Below are positions 8,057-18,211 of a stretch of DNA of 64,000 nt, piece after piece (positions within the stretch are counted from its first letter, which is position 1; each line of letters begins with the position of its first letter). The stretch lies in assembly GCA_018435665.1 (NCBI GenBank), contig JAHDND010000072.1, forward strand, positions 1-64,000, written 5' to 3'. Both the position numbers and the translations under genes were made by a program. The DNA comes from Candidatus Thiosymbion sp. (lineage in GTDB: Bacteria > Pseudomonadota > Gammaproteobacteria > Chromatiales > Chromatiaceae). The notes below the pieces were generated by a model. That model did no database searches. It saw only the letters and a program-made list of their open reading frames with translations, and was not told where the DNA came from.

Positions 8057-9308
8057 GATACGCAATTACACCCTGAATTTCGGTCCCCAGCATCCCGCCG
8101 CCCACGGCGTGCTGCGCTTGGTGCTGGAGCTGGACGGCGAGGTCATCGCCCGCGCCGATCCGCACATCGGCCTGCTGCACCGTGGCACGGAAAAGCTCGC
8201 GGAGACCAAGCCCTATAACCAGAGCATCGGTTACATGGACCGACTGGACTACATGTCCATGCTGTGCAACGAGCACGGTTATGTCCGGGCCATCGAGCAG
8301 TTGCTCGGTATCGAGGCGCCGGTGCGGGCCCAGTACATCCGCACCCTGTTCGACGAGATCACCCGGCTGCTGAACCACCTCCTGTGGCTGGGCACCCATG
8401 GTCTGGACGTGGGCGCCATGACCATGTTTCTCTACTGCTTCCGCGAGCGTGAAGACCTCATGGACTGCTATGAGGCGGTCTCCGGGGCGCGGATGCACGC
8501 CGCCTATTACCGTCCGGGCGGCGTCTATCGTGATCTTCCCGAGCAGATGCCTCGCTACCCCGAGCAGCGCAGCAAGTGGCATAGCGAGGCGGACTTCAAG
8601 CGCCGCAACGAGGCCCGTCAAGGCTCGCTTCTGGACTTCATCGAAGACTTCACCAACCGCTTCCCCGGCTATGTCGACGAGTACGAGACCCTGCTGACCG
8701 ACAACCGGATCTGGAAGCAAAGGACCGTGGGCATCGGCGTGGTCTCGCCGGAGCGCGCCCTGCAACTCGGTTTCACCGGCCCCATGATCCGCGGTTCCGG
8801 TTTTGCCTGGGACCTACGCAAAAAACAGCCCTATGCGGCCTATGACCAGGTGGATTTCGACATACCGGTGGGCCAGAACGGCGACTGCTATGACCGCTAT
8901 CTGGTGCGGGTCGAGGAAATGCGCCAGTCCAACCGCATCATCAAACAGTGCGTGGCCTGGCTGCGGGAGAATCCCGGGCCGGTGATGATCGACGATCACA
9001 AGATCGCGCCGCCGCCCCGGGCCGAGATGAAGGCCGACATGGAGGCCCTCATCCACCACTTCAAACTCTTTACTCAGGGCTATTGCCCCCCCGCGGGCGA
9101 GGTCTATGCCGCGGTGGAAGCCCCCAAGGGCGAGTTTGGCGTCTACTTGATCTCCGACGGGGCCAACAAGCCTTACCGGGTCAAGGTACGCGCCCCCGGC
9201 TTCGCCCACCTTTCGGCCATGGATGAGATGGCCCGCGGCCACATGCTGGCGGATGTGGTCGCCATCATCGGCACCATGGACATCGTCTTTGGGGAGATCG
9301 ACCGCTGA
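8049..9308 (+). CDS. nuoD: NADH-quinone oxidoreductase subunit D
   Basis: This 419-residue 49-kDa subunit forms the quinone-binding chamber with NuoB and NuoH. The hallmark [14 protein letters not shown] is at residues 11-24. The region [14 protein letters not shown] and the Tyr-containing [12 protein letters not shown], which contact quinone in known structures, are intact. The C-terminus [10 protein letters not shown] is typical. The start is [10 protein letters not shown] at 8049; the upstream in-frame ATG would extend into nuoC without homology. The stop overlaps the nuoE start (TGATG). Confidence 0.97.
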   Translation: MPEIRNYTLNFGPQHPAAHGVLRLVLELDGEVIARADPHIGLLHRGTEKLAETKPYNQSIGYMDRLDYMSMLCNEHGYVRAIEQLLGIEAPVRAQYIRTLFDEITRLLNHLLWLGTHGLDVGAMTMFLYCFREREDLMDCYEAVSGARMHAAYYRPGGVYRDLPEQMPRYPEQRSKWHSEADFKRRNEARQGSLLDFIEDFTNRFPGYVDEYETLLTDNRIWKQRTVGIGVVSPERALQLGFTGPMIRGSGFAWDLRKKQPYAAYDQVDFDIPVGQNGDCYDRYLVRVEEMRQSNRIIKQCVAWLRENPGPVMIDDHKIAPPPRAEMKADMEALIHHFKLFTQGYCPPAGEVYAAVEAPKGEFGVYLISDGANKPYRVKVRAPGFAHLSAMDEMARGHMLADVVAIIGTMDIVFGEIDR

Positions 9309-9838
9309 TGAGTTTCCGGAGCGCACCCCTCACCGTCCCAACCCCGCCCGAGGTTAAGGCCGGTCTCTTTACCCCCGAGATCCGCGCCGCCCTCGACGCC
9401 CAGGTCGCCAAATATCCCGACGAATGGAAGCAGTCGGCGGTCATGCCGGCCCTGACCCTGGTCCAGGACTGGAATGGGGGCTGGCTGTCGCGTCAACTGA
9501 TGGATGACGTCGCCGCCTACCTGGACATGCCGGCCATCGCCGTCTACGAGGTGGCATCCTTCTACAACATGTACGACCTGGAGCCAACGGCCAAGCACAA
9601 GGTCTGCGTCTGCAACAGCATCTCCTGCATGCTCAATGGCTCCGAGGAACTCATCCATCACGTCGAGCACAAATACGGTGTCAAGCCTGGCGAGACCACG
9701 GCCGATGGGCGTTTCACCTTCAAGGAGGTGGAATGTTTGGGCGCCTGCCGTCATGCCCCCGCGGTGTTGATCGGTCACAGCTACCATGAGCATCTGACCC
9801 CGGCGGAACTGGATAAGCTGATCGAGGGGCTGGGCTAA
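9308..9838 (+). CDS. nuoE: NADH-quinone oxidoreductase subunit E
   Basis: This 176-residue 24-kDa subunit carries the [2Fe-2S] cluster N1a of the NADH dehydrogenase module. A thioredoxin-like domain supplies the ligands Cys102 and Cys107 ([10 protein letters not shown]) and Cys143 and Cys147 ([11 protein letters not shown]). The N-terminal helical part has [17 protein letters not shown] and VASFYNMY, both conserved. The ATG overlaps the nuoD stop and its own stop overlaps nuoF. Confidence 0.96.
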   Translation: MSFRSAPLTVPTPPEVKAGLFTPEIRAALDAQVAKYPDEWKQSAVMPALTLVQDWNGGWLSRQLMDDVAAYLDMPAIAVYEVASFYNMYDLEPTAKHKVCVCNSISCMLNGSEELIHHVEHKYGVKPGETTADGRFTFKEVECLGACRHAPAVLIGHSYHEHLTPAELDKLIEGLG

Positions 9839-11121
9839 TGGTCGAACGTCAGAACACCGTTTGTTTCCGTACCCTCCATCTGGACCAGCCCTGGACCATT
9901 GAGGCCTACCGCAGCGTCGGCGGCTATGTCCAGTGGGAGAAGATCCTGCGCGACAAGCCGGATCCGGATGCCCTGATCGCCGAGCTCAAGCTGTCCAATC
10001 TGCGCGGCCGTGGCGGCGCCGGTTTCCCCACGGGCCTCAAGTGGAGCTTCATGCCACGTACGGCGCCCGGACAGAAGTACATCGTCTGTAACTCGGACGA
10101 GGGCGAACCCGGCACCTGCAAGGATCGGGACATCCTGCGCTTCAATCCTCACCAGCTCGTTGAGGGCATGGCCATCGCCGGCTACTGCATCGGCGCCACC
10201 GTCGGCTACAACTATATCCGCGGCGAGTTTTACGAGCCCATCGCCCGCTTCGAGGCGGCCGTCGCGGAGGCCTACGCCGCCGGCCTGCTGGGCAAGGACA
10301 TCGCCGGTGCGGGTATCGACTTTGACCTTTATACCCACCTCGGCGCCGGGGCCTACATCTGCGGCGAGGAGACGGCCCTGCTGGAGTCCATCGAGGGCAA
10401 AAAGGGGCAGCCACGCTACAAACCCCCCTTCCCGGCCCAGGCCGGCCTCTACGGTCAGCCGACCACCATCAATAACACCGAGTCCCTGGCCTCGGTGCCG
10501 GTGATCCTGGAAAAGGGTGGCCAGTGGTTCCTGGAGCAGGGCCTGCCCAACAACGGGGGTCCCAAGCTGTTTTCGGTCACCGGCCATGTCGAGAAGCCCA
10601 ACAATTTCGAGGTCCCCCTCGGCACCCCTTTCAAGGACCTGCTGGCCATGGCCGGTGGCGTCAAGGGCGGGCGCCAGCTCAAGGCGGTGATCCCCGGTGG
10701 CTCCTCGGTGCCGGTGGTCCCGGGGGACACCATGATGGGCGTTAACATGGACTATGACAGTCTCGCCAAGGTCGGCTCCATGCTGGGGTCCGGGGCGATC
10801 ATCGTCATGGCCGAGGGGACCGACATGGTCAAGGTGCTGGCCAACCTGTCCCACTTCTACGCCGCCGAGTCCTGTGGGCAGTGCACCCCCTGCCGGGAGG
10901 GTACCGGATGGCTGGCGCGGGTCCTGCACCGCATCCTCCACGGCCAGGGCCGTCCCGAGGACCTGGACCTGCTCGAAAGCGTGGCGGGTCATATCGGCGG
11001 GCGTACCATCTGCGCCCTGGGCGATGCGGCGGCCATGCCGGTGCAGAGCTTCCTCAAGCACTATCGCCACGAATTTCAGCATTACATCGAGCACGGCCGC
11101 AGCCTGGTCGTGGCCGCCTGA
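9838..11121 (+). CDS. nuoF: NADH-quinone oxidoreductase subunit F
   Basis: This 427-residue 51-kDa subunit binds NADH, FMN and [4Fe-4S] cluster N3. The glycine-rich [15 protein letters not shown] binds [22 protein letters not shown] and [19 protein letters not shown] complete the nucleotide sites, and [13 protein letters not shown] supplies three Cys ligands of N3. A fourth Cys is in [13 protein letters not shown]. It starts by overlapping the nuoE stop. Electrons enter complex I here. Confidence 0.97.
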   Translation: MVERQNTVCFRTLHLDQPWTIEAYRSVGGYVQWEKILRDKPDPDALIAELKLSNLRGRGGAGFPTGLKWSFMPRTAPGQKYIVCNSDEGEPGTCKDRDILRFNPHQLVEGMAIAGYCIGATVGYNYIRGEFYEPIARFEAAVAEAYAAGLLGKDIAGAGIDFDLYTHLGAGAYICGEETALLESIEGKKGQPRYKPPFPAQAGLYGQPTTINNTESLASVPVILEKGGQWFLEQGLPNNGGPKLFSVTGHVEKPNNFEVPLGTPFKDLLAMAGGVKGGRQLKAVIPGGSSVPVVPGDTMMGVNMDYDSLAKVGSMLGSGAIIVMAEGTDMVKVLANLSHFYAAESCGQCTPCREGTGWLARVLHRILHGQGRPEDLDLLESVAGHIGGRTICALGDAAAMPVQSFLKHYRHEFQHYIEHGRSLVVAA

Positions 11122-11149
11122 TGGGCCGGTCTGCCACTGAGACAGCGCA

Positions 11150-13510
11150 ATGACGGATAAGATCACCATCGAGATCGACGGTCGCGCCTGCGAGGCGACC
11201 CCGGGCGAGATGATCATCGCGGTCGCCGATCGCGAGGGCATCTCCATCCCGCGCTTCTGCTATCACAAGAAGCTGTCCATCGCCGCCAACTGCCGCATGT
11301 GCCTGGTGGAGATGGAGCAGAATGGCCGGCCCTTCCCCAAGCCGGTCCCGGCCTGCGCCACCCCGGTCTGCGCCGGGCTCAAGGTGCAGACCCGTTCCCC
11401 CAAGGCCCTCGAGGCCCAGAAGGGGACCATGGAGTTCTTGCTCATCAATCACCCCCTGGATTGTCCCATTTGCGATCAGGGCGGGGAGTGCGAGTTGCAG
11501 GACGTCGCCATGGGCTACGGCCGGGACGTCTCGCGTTACGTCGAGCGCAAGCGGGTGGTGATGGACCAGGATCTGGGGTCCCTCATCGCCACCGACATGA
11601 CGCGCTGCATCCATTGCACCCGCTGCGTCCGTTTCGGCGCCGAGATCGCCGGGCTGCGGGAACTGGGCGCCACGGGGCGGGGCGAGCAGGTGCGCATCGG
11701 CACCTTCGTCGAGCACACCATGGCCCATGAACTCTCGGGCAATATCATCGACCTCTGCCCGGTCGGTGCCCTCACCTCCAAGCCTTATCGCTTCCAGGCC
11801 CGGGCCTGGGAGTTGACCCAGGCCCCCGGCCTGGCCCCCCATGACGCCTTGGGCTCCAACCTCAACCTGCACCTGCGCCGCGGCCGGGTGATGCGCGTCC
11901 ACCCGCGCGAGAACGAGGCCATCAACGAGACCTGGATCTCCGATCGCGACCGCTTCAGCTACGAGGGCCTCTACAGCGAGGACCGGTTGACCGCGCCCCT
12001 GGTCAAGAAAGATGGCGTCTGGGAGGCCATCGGCTGGTCCGAGGCCTTGCAACTGGCCGCCACGCGGCTCAAGGCCGCCGGGGCCAGCCTGGGTACCCTG
12101 ATCTCCCCCGCCGCGACCCTGGAAGAGATGTTCCTCGCCCAGAAGCTGACCCGGGGCCTGGGCTCCAATGACATCGATAGCCGTCTGCGTCAGCAGGACT
12201 TCCGCGCTGACGCCAATGCCCCACTGTTGCCTTGGCTGGGCGTCCCCATCGCTGCCGTCGAGCGGCAGCAGGCCATCCTGCTGGTGGGCTCCGATATCCG
12301 CGCCGAGGTCCCCCTACTGGCCCACCGCATCCGCAAGGCGGCCATGGAGAACGAGGCCCGGGTCTTTGTCATCAATCCCTACGCGCTGGAACTGACCTTC
12401 CCGGCGGACCAGTTGGTCGGCACCCCGACCGCCAACCTCCAGGACCTGGCGGCCATCGCCAAGGCCTTGGGCGTCAAGGGCACCGGTAGCCTGAAAGACC
12501 CGCTCGCCCATGCTAGCCCCGATGCCGGCCATCGGGCCGCCGCGGACGCCTTGCTCCAGGCCGGATCGGGACTCATCCTCCTTGGCGCCCTGGCCACGGC
12601 TCATCCGGATTACGCCTTGCTCCAGGCCCTGGCCAGTGCCGTGGCCAAGGCGGCGAAGCTGAATCTGGGCTTCATCCCAGCGGCGGCCAACGCCGTGGGC
12701 GCGCACCTGGCTGGGGCCCTGCCCCAGGTCCTGCCCGGGGCCCAGGCCGCGGAGGTCCCCGGTGCCGCGACCCGCGCCATGCTGGCCGAGCCGCGTCGGG
12801 CCTATCTCCTCTGGCAGCTGGAGCCTGGCCATGACCTCTGCGACCCGGCCCTGGCCACCCAGGCCCTGGGCCGGGCGGAGTTCGTCATCGCCTGCGCCAG
12901 CCACCGTAGCCCCGATCTGGAGGCCCTGGCCCATCTGATGCTGCCTATTGCCGCCTTCGCCGAGACCGCCGGGACCCTGGTCAATGTCGAAGGTACTTGG
13001 CAGAGCTTCCGTGGTGTCGTCCCGCCACCGGGCGAGGCCCGGCCGGGCTGGAAGGTGCTGCGCGTGCTGGGTAACCTCCTCGATCTGCCAGGCTTCGATC
13101 AGGACAGCCAGGCCGAAGTAGCCACCGAGGTCAGCAATCTGTGCGCGGACGCGCGCCCCAGCAACGCCCTGCGCGGTACCCTCAAGGCCAGTTCAGCGCC
13201 CGCCGCGGACCTCTGGCGTATCGGCAATGTGCCCCTCTACCGGCTGGACCTCCTGGTCCGCCGTGCGCCGGCCTTGCAGCGTGCCCGGGGCGCCGGGTGC
13301 TTCAACGCCCATCTCCACCCGGAGCAGGCAGCCGCCCTGGGCCTGGCGGCGGGGGACGAGGTGATCGTCCGCCAGGGCGAGGCCAGCGTCCGCACCCAGG
13401 TCAGTCTCAGCGCGACGGTGCCCCTGGGTTGCGCCCGCATCCCGGCGGCGATGGCCGGCAGCGAGCACCTGGGCGTCCAGATCGGCCCCCTATCCATCGC
13501 CAAGGCATGA
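11150..13510 (+). CDS. nuoG: NADH-quinone oxidoreductase subunit G
   Basis: This 786-residue 75-kDa subunit is a chain of Fe-S clusters. The N-terminal ferredoxin domain has CYHKKLSIAANCRMCLVE and a further Cys in PACATPVC ([2Fe-2S] N1b). The His-Cys cluster site is HPLDCPICDQGGECELQD (N5). CIHCTRCVRFG with CPVGALTSKPYRF binds N4. The remaining two thirds are a molybdopterin-oxidoreductase-like domain without a cofactor role, and are Ala/Leu-rich and more divergent here. A 28-bp gap separates it from nuoF. Confidence 0.97.
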   Translation: MTDKITIEIDGRACEATPGEMIIAVADREGISIPRFCYHKKLSIAANCRMCLVEMEQNGRPFPKPVPACATPVCAGLKVQTRSPKALEAQKGTMEFLLINHPLDCPICDQGGECELQDVAMGYGRDVSRYVERKRVVMDQDLGSLIATDMTRCIHCTRCVRFGAEIAGLRELGATGRGEQVRIGTFVEHTMAHELSGNIIDLCPVGALTSKPYRFQARAWELTQAPGLAPHDALGSNLNLHLRRGRVMRVHPRENEAINETWISDRDRFSYEGLYSEDRLTAPLVKKDGVWEAIGWSEALQLAATRLKAAGASLGTLISPAATLEEMFLAQKLTRGLGSNDIDSRLRQQDFRADANAPLLPWLGVPIAAVERQQAILLVGSDIRAEVPLLAHRIRKAAMENEARVFVINPYALELTFPADQLVGTPTANLQDLAAIAKALGVKGTGSLKDPLAHASPDAGHRAAADALLQAGSGLILLGALATAHPDYALLQALASAVAKAAKLNLGFIPAAANAVGAHLAGALPQVLPGAQAAEVPGAATRAMLAEPRRAYLLWQLEPGHDLCDPALATQALGRAEFVIACASHRSPDLEALAHLMLPIAAFAETAGTLVNVEGTWQSFRGVVPPPGEARPGWKVLRVLGNLLDLPGFDQDSQAEVATEVSNLCADARPSNALRGTLKASSAPAADLWRIGNVPLYRLDLLVRRAPALQRARGAGCFNAHLHPEQAAALGLAAGDEVIVRQGEASVRTQVSLSATVPLGCARIPAAMAGSEHLGVQIGPLSIAKA

Positions 13511-13524
13511 GGGCGGAGTGACCC

Positions 13525-14559
13525 ATGATTGAGCTCTGGAATTCCTTGCCGGAGGTGATCCGGATCCTGTTGAAGATCGTGGTGATCCTCGCCCCGCTCA
13601 TGGGCCTGGTGGCCTATTACACCCTGGCGGAACGCAAGATCATCGGCTATATGCAGATCCGGATCGGGCCCAACCGGGTGGGGCCCCGCGGCCTGCTCCA
13701 GCCGATCGCCGATGCGGTCAAGCTGATGTTCAAGGAGATCATCCTGCCCACCCGGGCGGACAAGACCCTGTTCATCATCGCCCCCCTACTGACCCTGGCC
13801 CCGGCCCTGGCGGCCTGGGCGGTCTTCCCCTTCGATGAGAACCTGGTCCTGGCGGACATCAACGCCGGCTTGCTCTACATCCTTGCCCTGACCTCCCTGG
13901 GCGTCTACGGGGTCATCATCGCCGGCTGGGCCTCCAACTCCAAGTATGCCCTGCTCGGTGCCCTGCGCTCCGGGGCCCAGATCGTGGCGTATGAGATAGC
14001 CATGGGTTTTGCCCTGGTCGGGGTCCTGGTCGCCGCGGGCAGCCTCAACCTGGGGGATATCGTCCGGGCCCAGTCTGGCAACGTCTTCACCTGGTTCTGG
14101 CTACCGCTGCTGCCCCTGTTCCTGATCTACTTCATCTCCGGCCTGGCGGAGACCAATCGCGCCCCGTTCGACGTGGCCGAGGGTGAGTCGGAGATCGTGG
14201 CGGGCTTCCATGTCGAGTACTCGGGCATGACCTTCGCCGTCTTCTTCCTCGGCGAATACGCCAATATGATCCTCATCTCCGCCCTGTCCGCGACCCTATT
14301 CCTCGGGGGCTGGCTCTCGCCCCTGCCGGCGGCCTGGGTGGAGGGCGTCTTCCCCCTCGACAGCGGCTTCCATTGGTTGCTGCTCAAGACCTTCTTCTTC
14401 ATGTTCCTCTTCCTCTGGTTCCGCGCCACCTTCCCCCGCTACCGCTATGACCAGATCATGCGCCTGGGCTGGAAGGTCTTCATCCCGATCACCATCGTCT
14501 GGATCCTGGTCGTCGGGCTCGCGGTCGTGTACAAGCTGCCGCCCTGGTGGTCGGCCTAA
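13525..14559 (+). CDS. nuoH: NADH-quinone oxidoreductase subunit H
   Basis: This 344-residue membrane subunit forms the quinone cavity and the first part of the proton path. About eight hydrophobic helices can be picked out. Diagnostic loops are present: [21 protein letters not shown] at residues 34-54 and [20 protein letters not shown] at about 208-227, rich in the charged residues that couple quinone chemistry to proton movement. A weak GGGCGGAGTG sits ahead of the ATG. Confidence 0.97.
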   Translation: MIELWNSLPEVIRILLKIVVILAPLMGLVAYYTLAERKIIGYMQIRIGPNRVGPRGLLQPIADAVKLMFKEIILPTRADKTLFIIAPLLTLAPALAAWAVFPFDENLVLADINAGLLYILALTSLGVYGVIIAGWASNSKYALLGALRSGAQIVAYEIAMGFALVGVLVAAGSLNLGDIVRAQSGNVFTWFWLPLLPLFLIYFISGLAETNRAPFDVAEGESEIVAGFHVEYSGMTFAVFFLGEYANMILISALSATLFLGGWLSPLPAAWVEGVFPLDSGFHWLLLKTFFFMFLFLWFRATFPRYRYDQIMRLGWKVFIPITIVWILVVGLAVVYKLPPWWSA

Positions 14560-14574
14560 GGTCGGGAGCTAGCC

Positions 14575-15066
14575 ATGCTGCAAACCATGCGCGACTATCT
14601 GCGGAGCCTGCTGCTCCTGGAGCTCTTCCAGGGCCTTGGGGTCACCGGCCGCTATCTCTTCAAGACCAAGTTCACGGTCCAGTATCCCGAGGAGAAGGCT
14701 CCCCTTTCCCCCCGCTTCCGTGGCCTGCACGCCCTGCGCCGCTACGAGAACGGCGAGGAGCGGTGCATCGCCTGCAAGTTGTGTGAGGCGACCTGTCCGG
14801 CCCTGGCCATCACCATCGAGGCCGAGCCCCGCGCCGACGGCAGCCGGCGCACTACCCGGTACGACATTGATCTCTTCAAGTGCATCTTCTGCGGTTTTTG
14901 CGAGGAGTCCTGCCCCGTCGATTCCATCGTCGAGACCAGTTGTTACGAGTACTGCTTCGAGCAGCGGGGGGAACACATCATGACCAAGGAGCGGTTGCTG
15001 GCCATTGGCGATCAATACGAGGCCGAGATCGCGGCGGCCCGGGCGGCGGACGCCCCTTACCGTTAG
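14575..15066 (+). CDS. nuoI: NADH-quinone oxidoreductase subunit I
   Basis: This 163-residue ferredoxin-like subunit carries clusters N6a and N6b. Two 4Fe-4S motifs are perfect: Cys64/67/70/74 ([12 protein letters not shown]) and Cys103/106/109/113 ([12 protein letters not shown]). The N-terminal amphipathic segment ([19 protein letters not shown]) anchors it to the membrane arm. It lies 15 bp after nuoH. A 66-bp gap then precedes nuoJ. Confidence 0.97.
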   Translation: MLQTMRDYLRSLLLLELFQGLGVTGRYLFKTKFTVQYPEEKAPLSPRFRGLHALRRYENGEERCIACKLCEATCPALAITIEAEPRADGSRRTTRYDIDLFKCIFCGFCEESCPVDSIVETSCYEYCFEQRGEHIMTKERLLAIGDQYEAEIAAARAADAPYR

Positions 15067-15132
15067 GCCGTCGCCGACGCACCTGGTTACGACTCCCCGC
15101 CCGCGCACACCAATACCGGACAGGACCACGAC

Positions 15133-15786
15133 ATGGGCTTTGAAAAGTTTCTCTTCTATGTCCTGGCGGCGACGCTGATCGCCGCCGCTGGCATGGTGGT
15201 CACCCGCCGCAATCCGGTGCATGCCGTCCTGTTCCTGGTGGTGGCCTTCTTCTCCAGCGCCATGCTGTGGATGCTGCTGGAGGCCGAGTTCCTCGCCATC
15301 AGCCTGGTCCTGGTCTACGTCGGCGCCGTGCTGGTCCTCTTCCTCTTCGTCATCATGATGCTGGACGTGGACATCGCCACCCTCAAGGCCCAGTTCATCC
15401 GCCATCTGCCTCTGGCGCTGGTGGTGGGGGTCATCATGCTGGTGGAGATCTTCCTGGTGGTCGGCCCCGGCAACTTCGGTGGCGAATCCTTCCCCAATCC
15501 CGCGCCCCAGGGCCCCGATTACAACAATACCCGCGAGCTGGGCCTGCTGCTCTACAGCTCCTACCTTTATCCCTTCGAGATCGCCGCCGTCATCCTGCTG
15601 GTGGCCATCGTCGCTGCCATCCGCTTGACCCTGCGCCATCGCCCCGACACCAAGTACCTTGACCCCTCGAAGCAGGTCTACGTCCGCAAGGGCCCCGATC
15701 GCGTCCAGTTGATCCGCGTGCCCCCGGAACCCCGGCGGGTACCACCCACCGCTACCCCCACCTCGGGCGTGGAGGACGAGGCATGA
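15133..15786 (+). CDS. nuoJ: NADH-quinone oxidoreductase subunit J
   Basis: This 217-residue membrane subunit has five predicted helices. The conserved [18 protein letters not shown] (about residues 22-40) and the third helix with [18 protein letters not shown] identify NuoJ; the latter carries the pi-bulge region known to move during turnover. A hydrophilic C-terminal tail of about 45 residues, Arg/Pro-rich, extends beyond the last helix. It overlaps nuoK by four bases (ATGA). Confidence 0.96.
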   Translation: MGFEKFLFYVLAATLIAAAGMVVTRRNPVHAVLFLVVAFFSSAMLWMLLEAEFLAISLVLVYVGAVLVLFLFVIMMLDVDIATLKAQFIRHLPLALVVGVIMLVEIFLVVGPGNFGGESFPNPAPQGPDYNNTRELGLLLYSSYLYPFEIAAVILLVAIVAAIRLTLRHRPDTKYLDPSKQVYVRKGPDRVQLIRVPPEPRRVPPTATPTSGVEDEA

Positions 15787-16088
15787 TCGAACTTTCCGAT
15801 TACCTGATGCTGGGTGGCGTTCTCTTCGCCATCAGCGTTGCCGGGATCTTCATCAACCGCAAGAACCTCATCGTCCTGCTGATGTGCATTGAGCTGATGT
15901 TGCTGGCCGTCAACACCAATTTCATCGCCTTCTCCCATTTCCTGGGCGATATGAGTGGGCAGATCTTCGTCTTTTTCATCCTGACCGTCGCTGCGGCCGA
16001 GGCCGCGATCGGCCTGGCCATCCTCGTGGTCCTCTTCCGCAACCGCCGTACCATCGATGTCGAGGACCTGGACGCCCTGAAGGGCTGA
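15783..16088 (+). CDS. nuoK: NADH-quinone oxidoreductase subunit K
   Basis: This 101-residue membrane subunit with three helices is homologous to MrpC. Conserved intramembrane glutamates are visible in [13 protein letters not shown] and in [15 protein letters not shown]; they are part of the proton-transfer line. Its start overlaps the nuoJ stop. A 112-bp gap, longer than elsewhere in the operon, separates it from nuoL and contains no gene. Confidence 0.97.
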   Translation: MIELSDYLMLGGVLFAISVAGIFINRKNLIVLLMCIELMLLAVNTNFIAFSHFLGDMSGQIFVFFILTVAAAEAAIGLAILVVLFRNRRTIDVEDLDALKG

Positions 16089-16200
16089 CGGGTGAAGGGC
16101 GGGGCAGAGACCGGGGCACCTTCCTGGCTGGTACCCTCCCTTCCTGACCGAGTTCTGGCGCAACCAAGCTGACAGAGTCGCTGATAGAGCACAACCGCTG

Positions 16201-18189
16201 ATGGAAAACATCTACCTGACTATCGTCCTCGCGCCCCTCCTGGGGTCTATCGTCGCCGGGTTTTTCGGCGGCCGGATCGGACGGGCTGGGGCCCATTGGG
16301 TGACGATCCTCGGCGTGGGTCTGTCCTGCCTGCTATCGCTCTATGTCCTCAAAGGCTTCGTGGACGGCAGCTTGCCGGTCTTCGACGGGGCCGTCTATAC
16401 CTGGATGGTCAGCGGTGGCATCCAGTTCGAGATCGGCTTCCTGGTTGACCAACTCACGGCCTTGATGATGGCGGTGGTCACCTTCGTCTCCCTGATGGTG
16501 CATATCTACACCATCGGCTACATGGCGGACGACGAGCACAACTGGCCCAAGGGGTCCCTGGCGGGCAAGAACAGCTACCAGCGCTTCTTCAGCTATATCT
16601 CTCTGTTCACCTTCTCCATGCTGATGCTGGTGATGTCGAACAACTTCCTCCAGTTGTTCTTCGGCTGGGAGGCGGTCGGCCTGGTGTCCTATCTGCTCAT
16701 CGGCTTCTGGTCGGTGCGCGAGACGGCCATCTTCGCCAACCTCAAGGCCTTCCTTGTCAACCGGGTGGGCGACTTCGGCTTCATCCTCGGCATTGCCGCC
16801 GTGGCCATGTATTTCCACTCCCTGGATTACCGGGAAGTCTTCGCCCTGGCGCCGCAATTGGCCAACGTCCAGATTCAGGTTTGGGGAGACACTAGCTGGT
16901 CCCTGATGACGACCATCGGTGTCCTGCTGTTCATCGGCGCCATGGGCAAGTCCGCCCAGGTGCCCCTGCATGTCTGGCTGCCGGACTCCATGGAAGGCCC
17001 GACGCCCATCTCGGCCCTCATCCATGCGGCGACCATGGTCACCGCTGGCATCTTCATGGTGGCGCGGATGTCGCCCCTGTACGAACTGTCCGAGACGGCC
17101 CTAAGCTTCATCATGGTCATCGGCGCCACCACGGCCTTCTTCATGGGGCTCATCGGCCTGGTCCAGAACGACATCAAGCGGGTGGTGGCCTATTCCACCC
17201 TGTCCCAACTTGGCTACATGATCACCGCCCTGGGGGCCTCGGCCTATGCCGCGGGCATCTTCCATCTCATGACCCACGCCTTTTTCAAGGCCCTGCTGTT
17301 CCTGGCGGCGGGCTCGGTCATCATCGCCATGCACCACGACCAGGACATTCGCAACATGGGCGGTCTGCGCAAGTACCTGCCCATCACCTGGATCACCTTC
17401 CTCCTGGGCTCCCTGGCCCTGATCGGGTTCCCGGGCTTTTCGGGCTTCTTCTCCAAGGACGCCATCATCGAGGCGGTGCATCTGTCCCAGGTGGGCGGGT
17501 CGGGGTACGCCAGTATCCTCCTGACCCTGGGCGTGTTCGTGACCGCCCTCTACAGCTTCCGCCTCTATTTCCTGGTCTTCCATGGCCAGGAGCGGATGGA
17601 CGAGCATACCCGCCATCATCTCCACGAGACTCCGGCGGTGGTGTGGGTGCCCCTGGTACTGCTGGCCATCCCCTCGGTGTTCATCGGTTGGCTGTCGGTG
17701 GAGGCGGTGCTCTTTGGCGACTGGTTCAAGGGCGTGATCCTGGTCGCCCCGCACCATGATGTCCTGGCGCAAATGGGCGCTGGCTATCACGGTCAGGCCG
17801 GTTTCGTCCTGCATGGCATGCTGGCTCTCCCTTTCTGGCTGGCGATGGGTGGTCTGGCCCTGGCCTGGTACATCTATATGGTGAATCCGGCCATTGCCGC
17901 TTATCTGATGGTCCGCTTCGGCACCCTCTACCGCATCCTGGACGGCAAGTATGGCTTCGACCAGATGAACATGGCCCTGTTTGCCGGGGGTAGCCGGGGC
18001 TTGGGCAAGCTGTTCTGGAAGACCGGTGACCAACAGCTCATCGATGGCACCCTCATCAATGGTTCCGCCCAGGGGGTGGGCTGGATAGCGGAGCGCCTGC
18101 GCACTATCCAGACTGGCTATCTCTATCACTATGCCATCGCCATGATTCTGGGGCTGGTGGTCCTGCTGACGGTCTTCGTGACCTTCTGA
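16201..18189 (+). CDS. nuoL: NADH-quinone oxidoreductase subunit L
   Basis: This 662-residue antiporter-like proton-pumping subunit sits at the far end of the membrane arm. The core shows FFGWEAVGLVSYLLIGFW with the key Glu, GKSAQVPLHVWLPDSMEGPTP with the pumping Lys, and LIHAATMVTAGIFMVAR. After the 14 core helices the C-terminal part carries the lateral helix that clamps the other pump subunits, ending in a final hydrophobic helix (AMILGLVVLLTVFVTF). Length is slightly above E. coli NuoL (613). Confidence 0.97.
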   Translation: MENIYLTIVLAPLLGSIVAGFFGGRIGRAGAHWVTILGVGLSCLLSLYVLKGFVDGSLPVFDGAVYTWMVSGGIQFEIGFLVDQLTALMMAVVTFVSLMVHIYTIGYMADDEHNWPKGSLAGKNSYQRFFSYISLFTFSMLMLVMSNNFLQLFFGWEAVGLVSYLLIGFWSVRETAIFANLKAFLVNRVGDFGFILGIAAVAMYFHSLDYREVFALAPQLANVQIQVWGDTSWSLMTTIGVLLFIGAMGKSAQVPLHVWLPDSMEGPTPISALIHAATMVTAGIFMVARMSPLYELSETALSFIMVIGATTAFFMGLIGLVQNDIKRVVAYSTLSQLGYMITALGASAYAAGIFHLMTHAFFKALLFLAAGSVIIAMHHDQDIRNMGGLRKYLPITWITFLLGSLALIGFPGFSGFFSKDAIIEAVHLSQVGGSGYASILLTLGVFVTALYSFRLYFLVFHGQERMDEHTRHHLHETPAVVWVPLVLLAIPSVFIGWLSVEAVLFGDWFKGVILVAPHHDVLAQMGAGYHGQAGFVLHGMLALPFWLAMGGLALAWYIYMVNPAIAAYLMVRFGTLYRILDGKYGFDQMNMALFAGGSRGLGKLFWKTGDQQLIDGTLINGSAQGVGWIAERLRTIQTGYLYHYAIAMILGLVVLLTVFVTF

Positions 18190-18211
18190 TTGCCGAGGGA
18201 GACGGACGAGC

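Noticed and set aside
9835..11247. Long minus-strand ORF opposite nuoF (and similar ones opposite nuoD, nuoG, nuoL, nuoM and cusA)
   Set aside because: These are shadows of high-G+C coding sequence. The plus strand carries complete complex I or RND signatures, and the antisense products are His/Gly/Asp-rich without domains.
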